From NCBI GenBank assembly GCA_013349615.1, contig DUZJ01000021.1:1-46001 (forward strand): a DNA stretch of 46,001 nt. Reading direction: 5' to 3'. The DNA is from Planctomycetota bacterium. GTDB taxonomy: Bacteria; Planctomycetota; Phycisphaerae; Sedimentisphaerales; Anaerobacaceae. Positions 7,782 through 18,100 of the stretch are shown in pieces (within the stretch, counting starts at the first letter, position 1; the number at the start of each line of letters is the position of its first letter). Position numbers and translations under genes: made by a program. The notes beneath the pieces were generated by a model that worked only from the letters and a program-made list of their open reading frames with translations, was not told where the DNA came from and ran no database searches.

Positions 7782-9239
7782 ATGAAGAAAGACCGTATTG
7801 GAAGAAGGCAGTTTCTGCAGCGTGCCGCAATTGGGACCGCTGCGATTACACTTGCTCAGAAATCGTCCTGGGCGAGGCGTTCAGGTAAGGAACGCCTTTC
7901 GCAAAGGCCGAATCTTGTCTTTATCTTCGCTGACCAGTGGCGTGCCCAGGCAGCAGGCTATGCGGGCAATCCGCAGGTTAGGACGCCGAACCTCGACACG
8001 CTCGCCGCAAAAAGCGTCAATTTCAGCAATGCTGTCTCCGGCTGTCCGGTGTGCAGTCCCTATCGCGCGAGCTTGATTACCGGCCGGTATCCGCTCAAGC
8101 ACGGCGTTTTTCTAAATGACGTGCGGCTCAATACCGATGCCGTTTCCATTGCTCAGGCTTATAACAAGGCCGGCTATGAAACCGGATATATCGGCAAGTG
8201 GCATTTGGATGGCCGTGACAGAAGCGCCTTTATCCCGAAACAAAGACGGCAGGGCTTTAAGTTCTGGAAGGCAATGGATTGTACGCATAACTACAATAAC
8301 TCCTTCTACTATGCAGATGCGAACATAAAGCTAAAATGGAATGGCTATGACGCAATCGCCCAGACCAGCGAGGCCCGGCATTACATTCGCGAGCACGCCG
8401 GTGCCGGTCCTTTCGCTCTTTTTCTCTCATGGGGCCCACCCCATGCGCCCTACCAGACGGCGCCCGAGAAATATAGGAAGCTGTTCAATGAAGCCGAAAT
8501 CAAATTGCGGCCTAATGTCCCAAAGAATCTCCAGGCCCAGGCCAGAAAGGCCATCGCCGGTTACTACGCTCACATCGCTGCCCTCGATGACTGTATCGGA
8601 CAAATCCTTCAGACGCTTAAAGAAACGAATCTTGAAAGCGACACCATACTTGTCTTCACTTCGGACCACGGGGACATGCTTTACTCACAGGGAGCGCAGA
8701 AAAAACAAAAACCCTGGGATGAGTCCATTCGGGTTCCGTTTTTGTTGCGCTATCCTGCGGCACTTGGCGTCAGCGGCAGAACGATAGATATGCCGCTCAA
8801 TGCACCTGACATCATGCCGACGCTGCTAAGTTTAAGCGGTATCGTCATACCTGATACAGTAGAAGGGACCGATTTCTCCGCTGTGCTGAGAGGGGCCGCG
8901 AAACCGAAAGACAACGCTGCACTGATTAGCTGTCCGTCACCTTTCGGCCAGTGGCGTAGAGACCGCGGCGGGAGGGAATATCGCGGCATCCGAACTCGCC
9001 GCTATACTTATGTCCGCGACCTGAATGGGCCCTGGCTGCTTTATGATAACGAAAAGGACCCATATCAGCTAAATAACCTTTGCAACAGACCTCGACACAG
9101 CAAATTGCAGAAAGAAATGGAGGCCATTTTATCGCGGAAGCTAAGGCAAACAAATGACCAATTTCTGCCGGGCCCCGAATACATCAAGAAGTGGGGTTAT
9201 GTCGTTGACAGTAGCGGGACGGTGCGGTATTCCAACTAA
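7782..9239 (+). CDS. Tat-exported type I sulfatase
   Basis: This is an arylsulfatase-superfamily enzyme of 485 residues that removes sulfate esters, probably from a polysaccharide. A Tat signal G-R-R-Q-F-L-Q is at 7-13. Metal-binding D-Q lies at 51-52 in F-I-F-A-D-Q-W. The formylglycine motif C-S-P-Y-R is at 91-95, so Cys91 is the residue to be converted; a nearby Cys88 is extra. The H-G/T-S-D-H-G-D-M segment near residue 290 supplies further metal ligands. The start is eight bases after the isomerase stop, which implies co-transcription; the ribosome site is weak. The C-terminal third has the R-G-I-R-T-R-R-Y-T-Y-V signature seen in many planctomycete sulfatases. No sulfatase-maturing enzyme is encoded in this window. 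Confidence 0.95.
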   Translation: MKKDRIGRRQFLQRAAIGTAAITLAQKSSWARRSGKERLSQRPNLVFIFADQWRAQAAGYAGNPQVRTPNLDTLAAKSVNFSNAVSGCPVCSPYRASLITGRYPLKHGVFLNDVRLNTDAVSIAQAYNKAGYETGYIGKWHLDGRDRSAFIPKQRRQGFKFWKAMDCTHNYNNSFYYADANIKLKWNGYDAIAQTSEARHYIREHAGAGPFALFLSWGPPHAPYQTAPEKYRKLFNEAEIKLRPNVPKNLQAQARKAIAGYYAHIAALDDCIGQILQTLKETNLESDTILVFTSDHGDMLYSQGAQKKQKPWDESIRVPFLLRYPAALGVSGRTIDMPLNAPDIMPTLLSLSGIVIPDTVEGTDFSAVLRGAAKPKDNAALISCPSPFGQWRRDRGGREYRGIRTRRYTYVRDLNGPWLLYDNEKDPYQLNNLCNRPRHSKLQKEMEAILSRKLRQTNDQFLPGPEYIKKWGYVVDSSGTVRYSN

Positions 9240-9288
9240 CGAGGTAGTTGCAGAGAATCGCAAGTTTGAATAAGAAGGATAAAAACAA

Positions 9289-11259
9289 ATGAACTGCGTA
9301 TATAAACAAATGAGCTGCAAGGTGAGATTTGTTTGTGTTGCACTATTATTTATTGCGTATCACTCGGCTTCGTCCAACTGCTGGGGCAAAGTGGAGCGTG
9401 TACTTATGCCGGCAACTATGAGTTACGATTGGCGGCAGACGGATTCTTCAGTGGCGGTACTTAACCGTGGCCGGGTGGTCTGGCAGGTCAACTTTGATAA
9501 AAAGGAAGGTAAACCATACCTGCACCCGGTTGGACTCACCGACGGCACGGTACTGACCTGCCTTAGGCCGGCGGACCATCGGTGGCATCGGGCATTGTGG
9601 TTTTCGTGGAAGTTCATCAACGGCCTGAATTACTGGGAGGAGGACCCAAAGACCGGCCTGTCGCAGGGCAGGACCGAGGTGGTGGACGTAAAAGTCAGGC
9701 CGCACAGAGACCGCTCGGGCGACATTGAAATGACGCTTAGCTATCATCCGCCGGGGGAGCAAGCGGTTCTTATGGAGAAACGGCTGCTCGCCGTCAGTGC
9801 GCCGGATGAGAATGGCCGATACCACATCGACTGGCACAGCACCTTCACGGCTCGTGAAAAGGACGTACTTCTCGACCGAACGCCGATACCGGGCGAGAAA
9901 GGCGGCAAGGGCTTCGGCGGCTACGCGGGGCTTTCGGTGCGGATGGCAAAGGCCACTCGCGGCTGGCAGTTCACCGACAGCGAAGGCCGAAAGGACAAAG
10001 AGGCCCACGGAAAAAAGGCACGGTGGGTGGATTTTAGCGGTGAGATTGGCGAGGGCAAGGCGGCCGGCATCGCCATATTTGACCATCCTGAGAATCTGCG
10101 GCATCCCTCGCCGTGGTACGTTACAAAGGATATGCCGTATTTTAGCCCGGCGGTGCTTTTTAATAAGCCGTACACACTTGGAGCGGGAAAGAGCCTGACG
10201 TTGCGGTACCGGATTTTGATTCATCCCGGCCGGGCGGACAGGGACATGCTGGAAGGTGAATTAAAGGCATTCTTGAAAACAACTGACATTGAGGTACGGA
10301 TGGAATCGGCCAAAAAGCTGTCGGCTTTAGGCAGGGCAATGGTTACATATTCAGGTGACTATGGATTCAAATTCCCTGATATGCGGGCATTGCACAAATA
10401 TGGCAATCTAAAGAAAAAAGATTTGGATTGGTTGTTGGAAAACGTTGTGTACCTCGGCAAGGGAAAAACCTACGGCACCATCCGGCCCGATACTGTGTTC
10501 GCTTATGACAAGACATTGCTTGACAAAGGGGGTTGTACTAATGTTCTGTTCGGTGACCTCCGTGTTGAGTTTTTAAAACCCGAACAACTCGAAAAACTCG
10601 GCATCAGAAAAATCGAGGAGAGGAAGGCTGCGATACGAGTGGATTTGCTTGTGTGCGAGGTTTATGCGGATGCAGAGATTGACTGGGAAACGGCGGTAGG
10701 AATAAAAAACCTTGTGGGCGAGGAGAAAGGTCTTTCTCCGGCGGCGGTCTTGAAGAACGCGGTACGAAAAAAGCAAGTGCCAAAGGATAAGCTCGACAGT
10801 CTGGTTGATTTGCTGGCTTCAAAATCTTATTTGAAAATCCTGATGAATCCTACCCTTGAAGTTGTGGATGGTAAGACCGCTAAGATACGGTCAAGCTACA
10901 AGGGGCCGACTGGTAAAGATATCATCGATTCGTTTGAAATTACGCCGCGTATTCTCGACGATGGCTGCATTAGTCTGGAAACAGAATTGATTATCGAGGG
11001 AGAGGCTCTCCGCCAAGGCGAGGAGGAAATAGCGGTGGAAACCGGCCTCAGAATCAGCAACAAAGAGAACCGCATCAAGGATAGTGGGAGCCTCATAATC
11101 GGAGGTGTAACAAAAACGGAAAAACGCGCTGTCGTCCGCGGTGTTCCGGTACTCAAGGACATCCCGCTGATAGACCGGCTGTTTTCACGCAGAGATTTTG
11201 AAGTGCGAACGAAGCAAATTTTGGCTGTAGTAACTGCCAGTATCTCTGAAGGCGATTAG
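9289..11259 (+). CDS. DUF6807 (PmoA-like) protein fused to pseudopilin-like and secretin-like domains
   Basis: This is an unusual 656-residue chimera with an N-terminal hydrophobic signal (about 1-33). Residues 40-325 match the planctomycete DUF6807/PmoA-like family, with D-H-R-W-H-R-A-L-W-F-S near 98 and G-Y-A-G-L-S-V-R near 210. Residues about 333-440 resemble the tail of a pseudopilin of the H-X9-D-G type, with T-N-V-L-F-G-D replacing N-V-L-F-A-D-G. Residues about 445-655 look like the C-terminal half of a secretin (GspD/PilQ family), with M-N-P-T-L-E-V-V-D-G-K near 520 and V-P-V-L-K-D-I-P-L-I-D-R-L-F near 622. There are no N-type secretin domains. The middle piece recurs in the giant protein at 22296-22472. 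It is last in the cluster, 49 bases after the sulfatase, with A-A-G-G-A-T before the ATG. Confidence 0.8.
   Translation: MNCVYKQMSCKVRFVCVALLFIAYHSASSNCWGKVERVLMPATMSYDWRQTDSSVAVLNRGRVVWQVNFDKKEGKPYLHPVGLTDGTVLTCLRPADHRWHRALWFSWKFINGLNYWEEDPKTGLSQGRTEVVDVKVRPHRDRSGDIEMTLSYHPPGEQAVLMEKRLLAVSAPDENGRYHIDWHSTFTAREKDVLLDRTPIPGEKGGKGFGGYAGLSVRMAKATRGWQFTDSEGRKDKEAHGKKARWVDFSGEIGEGKAAGIAIFDHPENLRHPSPWYVTKDMPYFSPAVLFNKPYTLGAGKSLTLRYRILIHPGRADRDMLEGELKAFLKTTDIEVRMESAKKLSALGRAMVTYSGDYGFKFPDMRALHKYGNLKKKDLDWLLENVVYLGKGKTYGTIRPDTVFAYDKTLLDKGGCTNVLFGDLRVEFLKPEQLEKLGIRKIEERKAAIRVDLLVCEVYADAEIDWETAVGIKNLVGEEKGLSPAAVLKNAVRKKQVPKDKLDSLVDLLASKSYLKILMNPTLEVVDGKTAKIRSSYKGPTGKDIIDSFEITPRILDDGCISLETELIIEGEALRQGEEEIAVETGLRISNKENRIKDSGSLIIGGVTKTEKRAVVRGVPVLKDIPLIDRLFSRRDFEVRTKQILAVVTASISEGD
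10426..10605 (+). repeat. Module shared with the giant M56 protein, copy 1
   Basis: This stretch encodes D-W-L-L-E-N followed by Y-L-G-K-G-K-T, A-Y-D-K-T-L-L and T-N-V-L-F, then K-L-G-I. The same order of motifs occurs at 22296-22472 inside the giant protein with roughly half to two thirds of residues identical by eye. It is the pseudopilin-like middle domain of the chimera. Confidence 0.8.
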
Positions 11260-11331
11260 AGCGACTTTTGACCACTTTGTGTGCTTGGGGCTGCATTTGC
11301 TGGGCAACTACTGCAGCTTTTCATAAATTCT

Positions 11332-11396
11332 GCGACTATACCGTCATTCCGAGCGAAGCGATGCGCAGCATCGCGAAGCCGAGGAATCTATTCAAA
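11332..11396. repeat. Palindromic dispersed repeat (GCGACTATACCGTCATTCCGA family), intergenic copy
   Basis: The unit begins GCGACTATACCGTCATTCCG, contains GCGAAGCGATGCGCAGCATC with an internal dyad, and ends GAGGAATCTATTCAAA. A shorter relative with the same two ends lies at 40385-40437 inside a coding sequence. It resembles the GTCATTnCGAGCGAAGCG repeats that are scattered in many bacterial genomes. It lies in the 422-base gap between the chimera and blaI-like gene. Confidence 0.8.
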
Positions 11397-11631
11397 TAAT
11401 CCTAATCAGGTGAAGAAGTCATCGATTTCCGGCATATTCGTAATTGCCGATTATAATCACAACACTGCGATTAATATTTGTTCGCCGTCTGAAGCGTTGA
11501 TATGCCGAATTACGGCTCTTTAAGAATATAGTAAAGTTGCACCTGTTTTCCTCCGTGAAAATGCGGTTTTCGGGCTAAAAAAAGGGGTGTGAAAATTTTT
11601 TATAAACTTTTTATTTTTTTCTTGCAATCTT
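11397..11631. other. Intergenic region before the BlaI gene
   Basis: No gene is supported here. The stretch becomes strongly A/T-rich from about 11575 and includes short inverted pieces based on CGGCATAT near 11430 and ATATGCCG near 11500. A possible -35 (TTGCAA at 11622-11627) precedes the BlaI operator, but no clean -10 is seen. Confidence 0.5.
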
Positions 11632-11641
11632 TACAAGTGTA
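11632..11641. promoter_or_regulatory. BlaI/MecI-type operator TACAAGTGTA
   Basis: TACAAGTGTA is an exact match to the TACA-N2-TGTA dyad recognised by BlaI/MecI repressors. It lies 40 bases before the ATG of the BlaI-like gene, the position expected for autorepression of the repressor-protease operon. Recognition is known for the family; binding here is inferred. Confidence 0.75.
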
Positions 11642-11681
11642 GAGTAGTCTTGACAAAGTTAAAGACAAAAGGAGATTTGTA

Positions 11682-12083
11682 ATGACAAAAAAGAATTATG
11701 AACTAACCGAGGCCGAATGGGCAATTATCCAGGCCGTCTGGGAGAATGAGCCGTGCGCTGCCCCGACGATTCAGGAAGAACTGCTGGGCCGAAAGAGCTG
11801 GCACTACAGCACCGTCAAGACCCTGATGGACCGGATGGTGACCAAAGGGCTGCTCACAACAAAGAGAATCCGTAATCTTATTCCGTACCGCTCAGCAATC
11901 ACAAGGGTTCAAGCGCAAAAGGGCGAAATCATGCGCGCGGTCAAAAGGGCCTTCGACGGGGCCCTTACGCCGATGATGCAGTTTATGCTGGATGAGCATA
12001 ATCTGTCTCAGAAGCAGTTGGCCGAGATGGAATCGCTAATCAGAAAGAAGCGAAGAAGAAGCGGTGTGCGCAAAAAAAGATGA
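11682..12083 (+). CDS. BlaI/MecI/CopY-family transcriptional repressor
   Basis: This is a 133-residue winged-helix repressor. Residues 1-75 form the DNA-binding domain, with L-T-E-A-E-W-A-I-I-Q-A-V-W near the start and W-H-Y-S-T-V-K-T-L-M-D-R-M in the recognition region. The C-terminal half is helical and should mediate dimerisation; it ends in a very basic K-K-R-R-R-S-G-V-R-K-K-R tail. An A-A-G-G-A-G site precedes the ATG. The family is released from DNA by cleavage dependent on a BlaR1-type membrane protease, and exactly such a protein is encoded 54 bases downstream. The operator at 11632-11641 supports autoregulation. A beta-lactam role should not be assumed, because planctomycete copies of this pair are numerous. 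Confidence 0.93.
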   Translation: MTKKNYELTEAEWAIIQAVWENEPCAAPTIQEELLGRKSWHYSTVKTLMDRMVTKGLLTTKRIRNLIPYRSAITRVQAQKGEIMRAVKRAFDGALTPMMQFMLDEHNLSQKQLAEMESLIRKKRRRSGVRKKR

Positions 12084-12137
12084 ATTTTACTGTAACCAAA
12101 CCGTGGAAACAGCGTCTAATTTTGCGGAGGACGTATT

Positions 12138-15100
12138 ATGAATACGATGGTAGAACATATAAATTCGGCCGGATTCTCGTTTGTGGAATTCGCCTTGCCG
12201 ATGCTTATCCAGTCCAGCGTGCTGATAGCGATTTTACTGTTAGCTGATTTGCTGCTGCGAAAGAAGGTCAAGGCTGTATTTCGGTATTGGATTTGGATGC
12301 TGGTGCTCGCCAAGCTCATCTTACCGGCTTCGCTGTCGTCGCCTTTGAGTCTGGGGTACTTGTTCGGAGACAAGCTGACGTATCAGGACCTGGCTCAATC
12401 GTCGGCAACACTGGAGCCTACAAAACCCGCGCAGGCAGATATCTCCCTTGGTATAGAACCTCTATTTATACAACCAAATCCCTACATTCCACCGACGGTG
12501 CCGGTGATATCTGTTGTCGAGCCGTCGATAGCAGAACCGGTCAGTCCACCGGCGCCGGTAACACCGGTCACGTGGCAGGGGGTTGTGTTTTTGATTTGGT
12601 TAGCTGTCGTAATTGCGATGGGATTATTGCTTTTGCAGCGGGCGCTCTTTGTGCGGGGACTTGTCGCCCAGGCCAAAAAGGCGGGTCGTTTGATGAATGA
12701 TGAGCTTGCGTATTGCTGTGCGGGTATGAGGATAAAAGGCAAAGTTGGCTTGAAGGTTTCACCAAATGCGACGACCCCGTCAGTGTGTGGCTTAATCAGG
12801 CCCGTGATTTTGGTGCCGTGGAACCTGACATCAACTTTGGGAGCTTCTCGTATGCGGACGGTTTTGATGCACGAGCTTGCCCACATCAAGAGGGCCGATT
12901 TGTGGGCGAATTTGGCCCAGACCATTTTGCAGATTATTTATTTCTATAATCCGCTGTTATGGCTTGCCAATTGCATGATTCGAAGGATACGGGAGCAGGC
13001 AGTTGATGAAGCGGTGCTTGTGGCTATGGGTGATAAGGCCCGGCAGTATCCGCAGACGCTGGTTGACGTAGCGAAGTTGGCTTTTAAGAGGCCGGCCTTG
13101 AGTCTGCGACTGATAGGAGTAGTGGAATCCAAAAGCGCCTTGGCCGGACGAATCAAGCATATCCTCGGTCGACCGATGCCGAGGACTGCCAAGCTGGGCG
13201 TTATAGGTGTGCTTGCCATCCTTATTGCCGGCGCCGTCCTGCTGCCGATGGCAAGAGCAGAGAAAAATCAAAAGCTGTTAAGGGGAATAGATGAAAAACT
13301 GAAAGTAACGGATAAAGCTGGCGAATTAACGATCAATTCACTCTATATGCCTTCACCAAATGGGAAGGACATCATTGGGGCAAATAAGGTTACTATGTAT
13401 GTAGATGTAACCAATAATTCCGAAAAGGATATTTATCTGGGCCTTGAATATTACACTGATTCTGGCACGATAGCAAAGGTCTTCTCTCCAGGAGCTTCGA
13501 GTCTCGCTCAAATCAAGAGAGTTCCCGCAAGCTGGCAGGGTAAATTAGAGTATCCGATTTATTATCGTCGATTTGTTAAAGGTGGTTATATAAAAATTAC
13601 TTTGGCAAGATGCGCTGGCAAACAAATTATGAAAGAGAAAGGACGGGCGGTTTTGCCTCCTGAAGTAGAGGTTATTTACGAGAAGAAACACAATATCGTA
13701 TCGATTGACGATACGCAACCGGATGAAGGTGTTTTAACTGATTCTTCCTTTACTGCAACGTTGCCCAACGGCGTGACAGTTGAGCTGGTTGGTGTTTGTG
13801 AGCATCCGAGTGAAGGCAAGCAGTGGTGGAAGCCAGATGGAGATGAGCTTCTTGAGGCTCCTTATGATGAGATCGGTGGGAATGTTTATCCCGATGGAGA
13901 TGAAAAATCTTTTGAGTTCGCTATCATTTTGGGGAATCTGCCGGCAGAACGTGTAAATACAAAAGTTAGATGCGAAGAAAGCGTTAGCGGTTCTGCGGGC
14001 GGAAGCAGTTCGCCGCAGAAAAACGGGGAATATCTGAGTGATCTCCGGTGGCTTGCGACAACATTTCCGAAGAAGCTTAAGGCGTGTACGGTGAAAGTTG
14101 GTGTTGCAGCGGGCCAATGGCAACCAGTCGCTGAGAGCAATGGAAAGGGGGTTGGCAGTCGTGGTAGTGAATTAGGCGGAGTGAGCTTTACAAAGGCATT
14201 TGAAGTTGAAGATGGGATCAGTATTACTGTGGCTGATGACATACTGGGCCGACCTTGCAGGGTGGTGGCGATAACTAATGATGGTGAAGTCGTTAAGCCG
14301 GTGCGAAGTTCAGGGAGTTCTGCGGGCAAGGTCAGGCAAACGACCGCAAAGTTTAATAATATTTCTCTGTCAGACATAAAGCAATTTCAATTCCAGACTC
14401 GGCCTTATGAGTGGGTCGAGTTTAAGGAAGTTTCGCTTCGGCCGGGCGTAAAAACCGATGTGCAGGTTGAGGGTGGGCTTAAGAAGCCAAAGCCGTCCCC
14501 GAAAGTTGCTACACTGCCGAATGGCGTGACAGTTGAGCTGGTTGGGGTTTGTGAGCATCCCAGCGAAGGTAAGCAGTGGTGGCTGCCGGATGGGAGCTTG
14601 CTTGGTCAAAGTCCTGTCATGAATATTGATGTAGGAGGTTACAACATACGGAGAGGTGAGGCAGCTTATGAGCTTGTTACTAAGCTGACCGGTCCAGAGA
14701 CTTTACTCCGTCGTTCCTTTACGCCAGAAAAATGGAAGATTCCTCAAGCACGTAAGGTTGGGCTTGGTAAATCTGGCAAGGCGAAAGATAAAAATGGAGT
14801 ACCTTGCTTGAGAGCTACTACAGCGATTGTTAAAAATGGCCTCGACAAGATTGATATTGAATTTGGTCTTGCCGGTGTCTGGGAAAAGAGATTGACTATT
14901 TCTTCAAATGAATCATCCAAACAAAAAATCCGGGATACTGGAGTTGTAATTAATCCACCTTATGAAAAGAATAGTAACGCCACAGTCACAATTAAGATTC
15001 CTAATAAGATTGATAGCAAAATGGCAATCAATATCACTGCTGTGCTTAAGAATGGCAAAGTAATTGATAGTGCAGCCTGGAGTAGAAACAGCAAGTTTCC

Positions 15101-18100
15101 CTTCATGCGTTCTACAGATAATTATGAATTTTATGGGATTAACTTATCAGATGTTGATCACTTTGAAATATATACTAGTAAATACCAGTGGGTCGAGTTT
15201 AAAAACGTCTCTCTCAAGCCAAATGTGAAAACCGATGTGCAGGTTGCCTACAGCACGACTGTTACTAGGAGAATACGGCAAGCGGGCAAGCCTGATTCAG
15301 GCAGGGATGAGACTTATGAGTTTCTTACCGAACCTAATCGTAAGACAAGATTATTAAACCCCAAAGAATGGGGCGAGATGGATAATTGGGTTTCTATAGT
15401 CGCCTCGGTGGTGAAGGATAGCGGCAGGTATTTGCTGCCGAAAGATGAAGAATTGACATTGAGTGAACTGATTCGGGCTGCTGGTTATGACCCTCAAAAG
15501 CTCCCGGTTTCATTTCTTGAAATAATGAGGCCTGTAAAGTTGGGACAGGTTAGGGCTTATTCCATATTTAGCAGAAACCTGGAAACACTGTTTAGTAAAA
15601 AAGAATCTGATCCTGTACTGAAGCGGCATGATAGCATCGTTGGCGGCTGGATCTATCCAACACCAAATCGGGATGAGTTTTTAGCACAGTACAGTTTTGG
15701 TGATGTCGTAGAACTAATTATTAACGATGACAATTCTGAAAACAATATGTTCGTAGATTTGGATGCCGGCAAACTCGTCACACCGGCGAACGATTTAGAC
15801 AATCGGGATGAAGAGGCGGTGACAGAGTGGATGAAAAATAAGGGTGTTGATGCATTGGGCGAGATAGCACCAGATGTTAGGGGCCTCGTTGGTTTTGATA
15901 TGGTTGCATTGAGTGTTGATAATCACTACTGGGGGCTCGGAGCTGATGCAGTTGTTGCTCGCCTGGCGATAAAAAACTTCGATTTCCCCATTTTAATGAG
16001 AGCCGAGGCTGATTTACCAGCAACTTACCTGATTAAGACTCGCGAGTATGGTTTAGGTGTTTTGCAAATCATCGCTTTTACCGACAAGCCCAAAGGCGTA
16101 AAAATCCGCTATAAAATGGTGCAAAAGAAATCGGCTAAGAAAACCGATGTGCAGGTTGAGGGTGAAAGTGGTTGGGGCGAGGCGGTGGAGGGAGTTCAGA
16201 TGCGGGTGCGTCCCGAACGGCAGAGGTGGTATGAAGGTGAAACGCCCAAATTCCGGGTTGACATGCGCAATAAAGGGACTGTCGAATGGAAATTGGGTTT
16301 GACGCAGTCAAACTGGGAGGTTGAACTTGATGGCCTGTGGCACAGGGTTGGAGTTTTGTGGTCGGGATGGTTCCAGAAGCTGCTGTTAGGTCCGGGTCAG
16401 GAACATAAGGACATTGAGTTTTATCCGGGAGTATGGTCGGAGTGGAACATTAATGGCAGACCTCTGAAGTTCTCGCCGGGGTCGCACACGGTTCGTTTGT
16501 CTTTCGTCCCATCAACGGGGGACCGTGCCAACTGGCGGCGGCTTCGTGTGGTAAGCAATGCGGTCGTGATAGAGGTTTTACCGGCTGAGGCGGACAAAAG
16601 GGACTGGGGCGAGGCGGTAGCCGGCCTGCAATGTGGCTTGCGAGCCGATAAACGCCTCTGGAAAGCGGACGAAACGCCGAGGCTCCAGGCGGTAGCAAGA
16701 AATGTCGGTCGGGACCCGTGGCGCCTGCCGGAATTTTTCTTCCTCAAGGTGGCGGGTAAAATTTGGCGTTGGAAGGGACCGGGTCCTGGTGAGCCGGTAG
16801 AGCTTAAGCCCGGCGAGGACTTGGATAAAACCACTATCCTTCTGAGTAGTGAAGACTGGGTTCCCCCATACGAATCAGACTTTCGTCTGAAGCTGTCACC
16901 CGGCAAGCATATCGTTCAATTGGTTATAATCGTGTCAGTCCCCGTACCTCCCGAGGCCGGCCCGGTGACAATACCGGTTTCCAAGCAATTGCGTATTGAA
17001 AGCAATGTGGTGGTAATAGAGGTTTTGCCGACGGGCTCCGATGTGGAGCAAAAAACCGATGTGCAGGTGTCGGCTCCTGAGCTCGTGGCCAAGATTATCG
17101 AGAGTGAGAGAAAAATTGAAGACATTCAATTGCACATGACATGCACTATCCCGGCCAGAAATCTGGTTTTTTGCGAGTTCGACTGGGGTTATGACGGCGG
17201 CAAAGAATTCTACACCGGCTTTCGGAATTCCACAGAGCCGGGACGGAACGAAATTTCCAGGACCACTCAAATTACAAGAGCTTTTGATGGACAAAACGAA
17301 TGGAGTTTGAGAGTTTCCTCTGAAGATAAGCAGCCGCGCGGAGCAATATTCAAACCGAGTTTCTCTTTACGCTCCACGATGACATTTAACACCACATTGT
17401 TAGGGTTTGAAGCAAAAGAGCGCAGCCGACTTTCGTTTGGAGAAGCGATAGCTCAGGCAGAATCAATTTCCGTAAGAGATAAGGTTGAATTCATTGACGG
17501 CCATCCTTGTTATGTTATCGAGGCCGTTAATTTGGAGACCGACCCTTCGGTCAACTGGGCTTACGATGTTCGAGCATGGATAGATTATCAGAGGAACTAC
17601 CGGCTGCTAAAGTTCGAAAAGTGCAAAAGCATCAGCGGCAAGAACCGCTTCAAGGTAGTCGCCCGGCGAGTGGACAATATAAAGTTAAAACAAATCGGAG
17701 GAATTTGGCTGCCCACTGAGGGCCGACGTACAACTTTCTACACAAACGATAACGGCCCGCCCAGAGGAATGTCACTGGCGCGGTTCGCGGCTCTGTCTGC
17801 CCAAGAGCAAGATCGGGTGGGCGTCTTTAAGCTGATACCGATGTCGCCGCCACGCAGATTGGAAGTTGACGTTGAGAGCATAAGACTTAATAAGGGCATC
17901 CCCCCGGAAAGATTTACCATAGCTTTCCCCGACGGCTGCGAAGTCTATAACGAGTTTACCGGCAAAAGATATGTAGTAGGCCAGCCGTCCGAGCGGGAGG
18001 CGGCCCTTTCCGACGCCGAGTGGATTGAGCGAATGGCGGGGCTTTCGGTGAGCGAGCTTATAGATATTCTTCACAATTCGAGTGTCGGCAAAGACAAGAA

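Noticed and set aside
11281..11523. An 80-codon frame before the BlaI gene
   Set aside because: It crosses a palindromic repeat and lacks a start signal.
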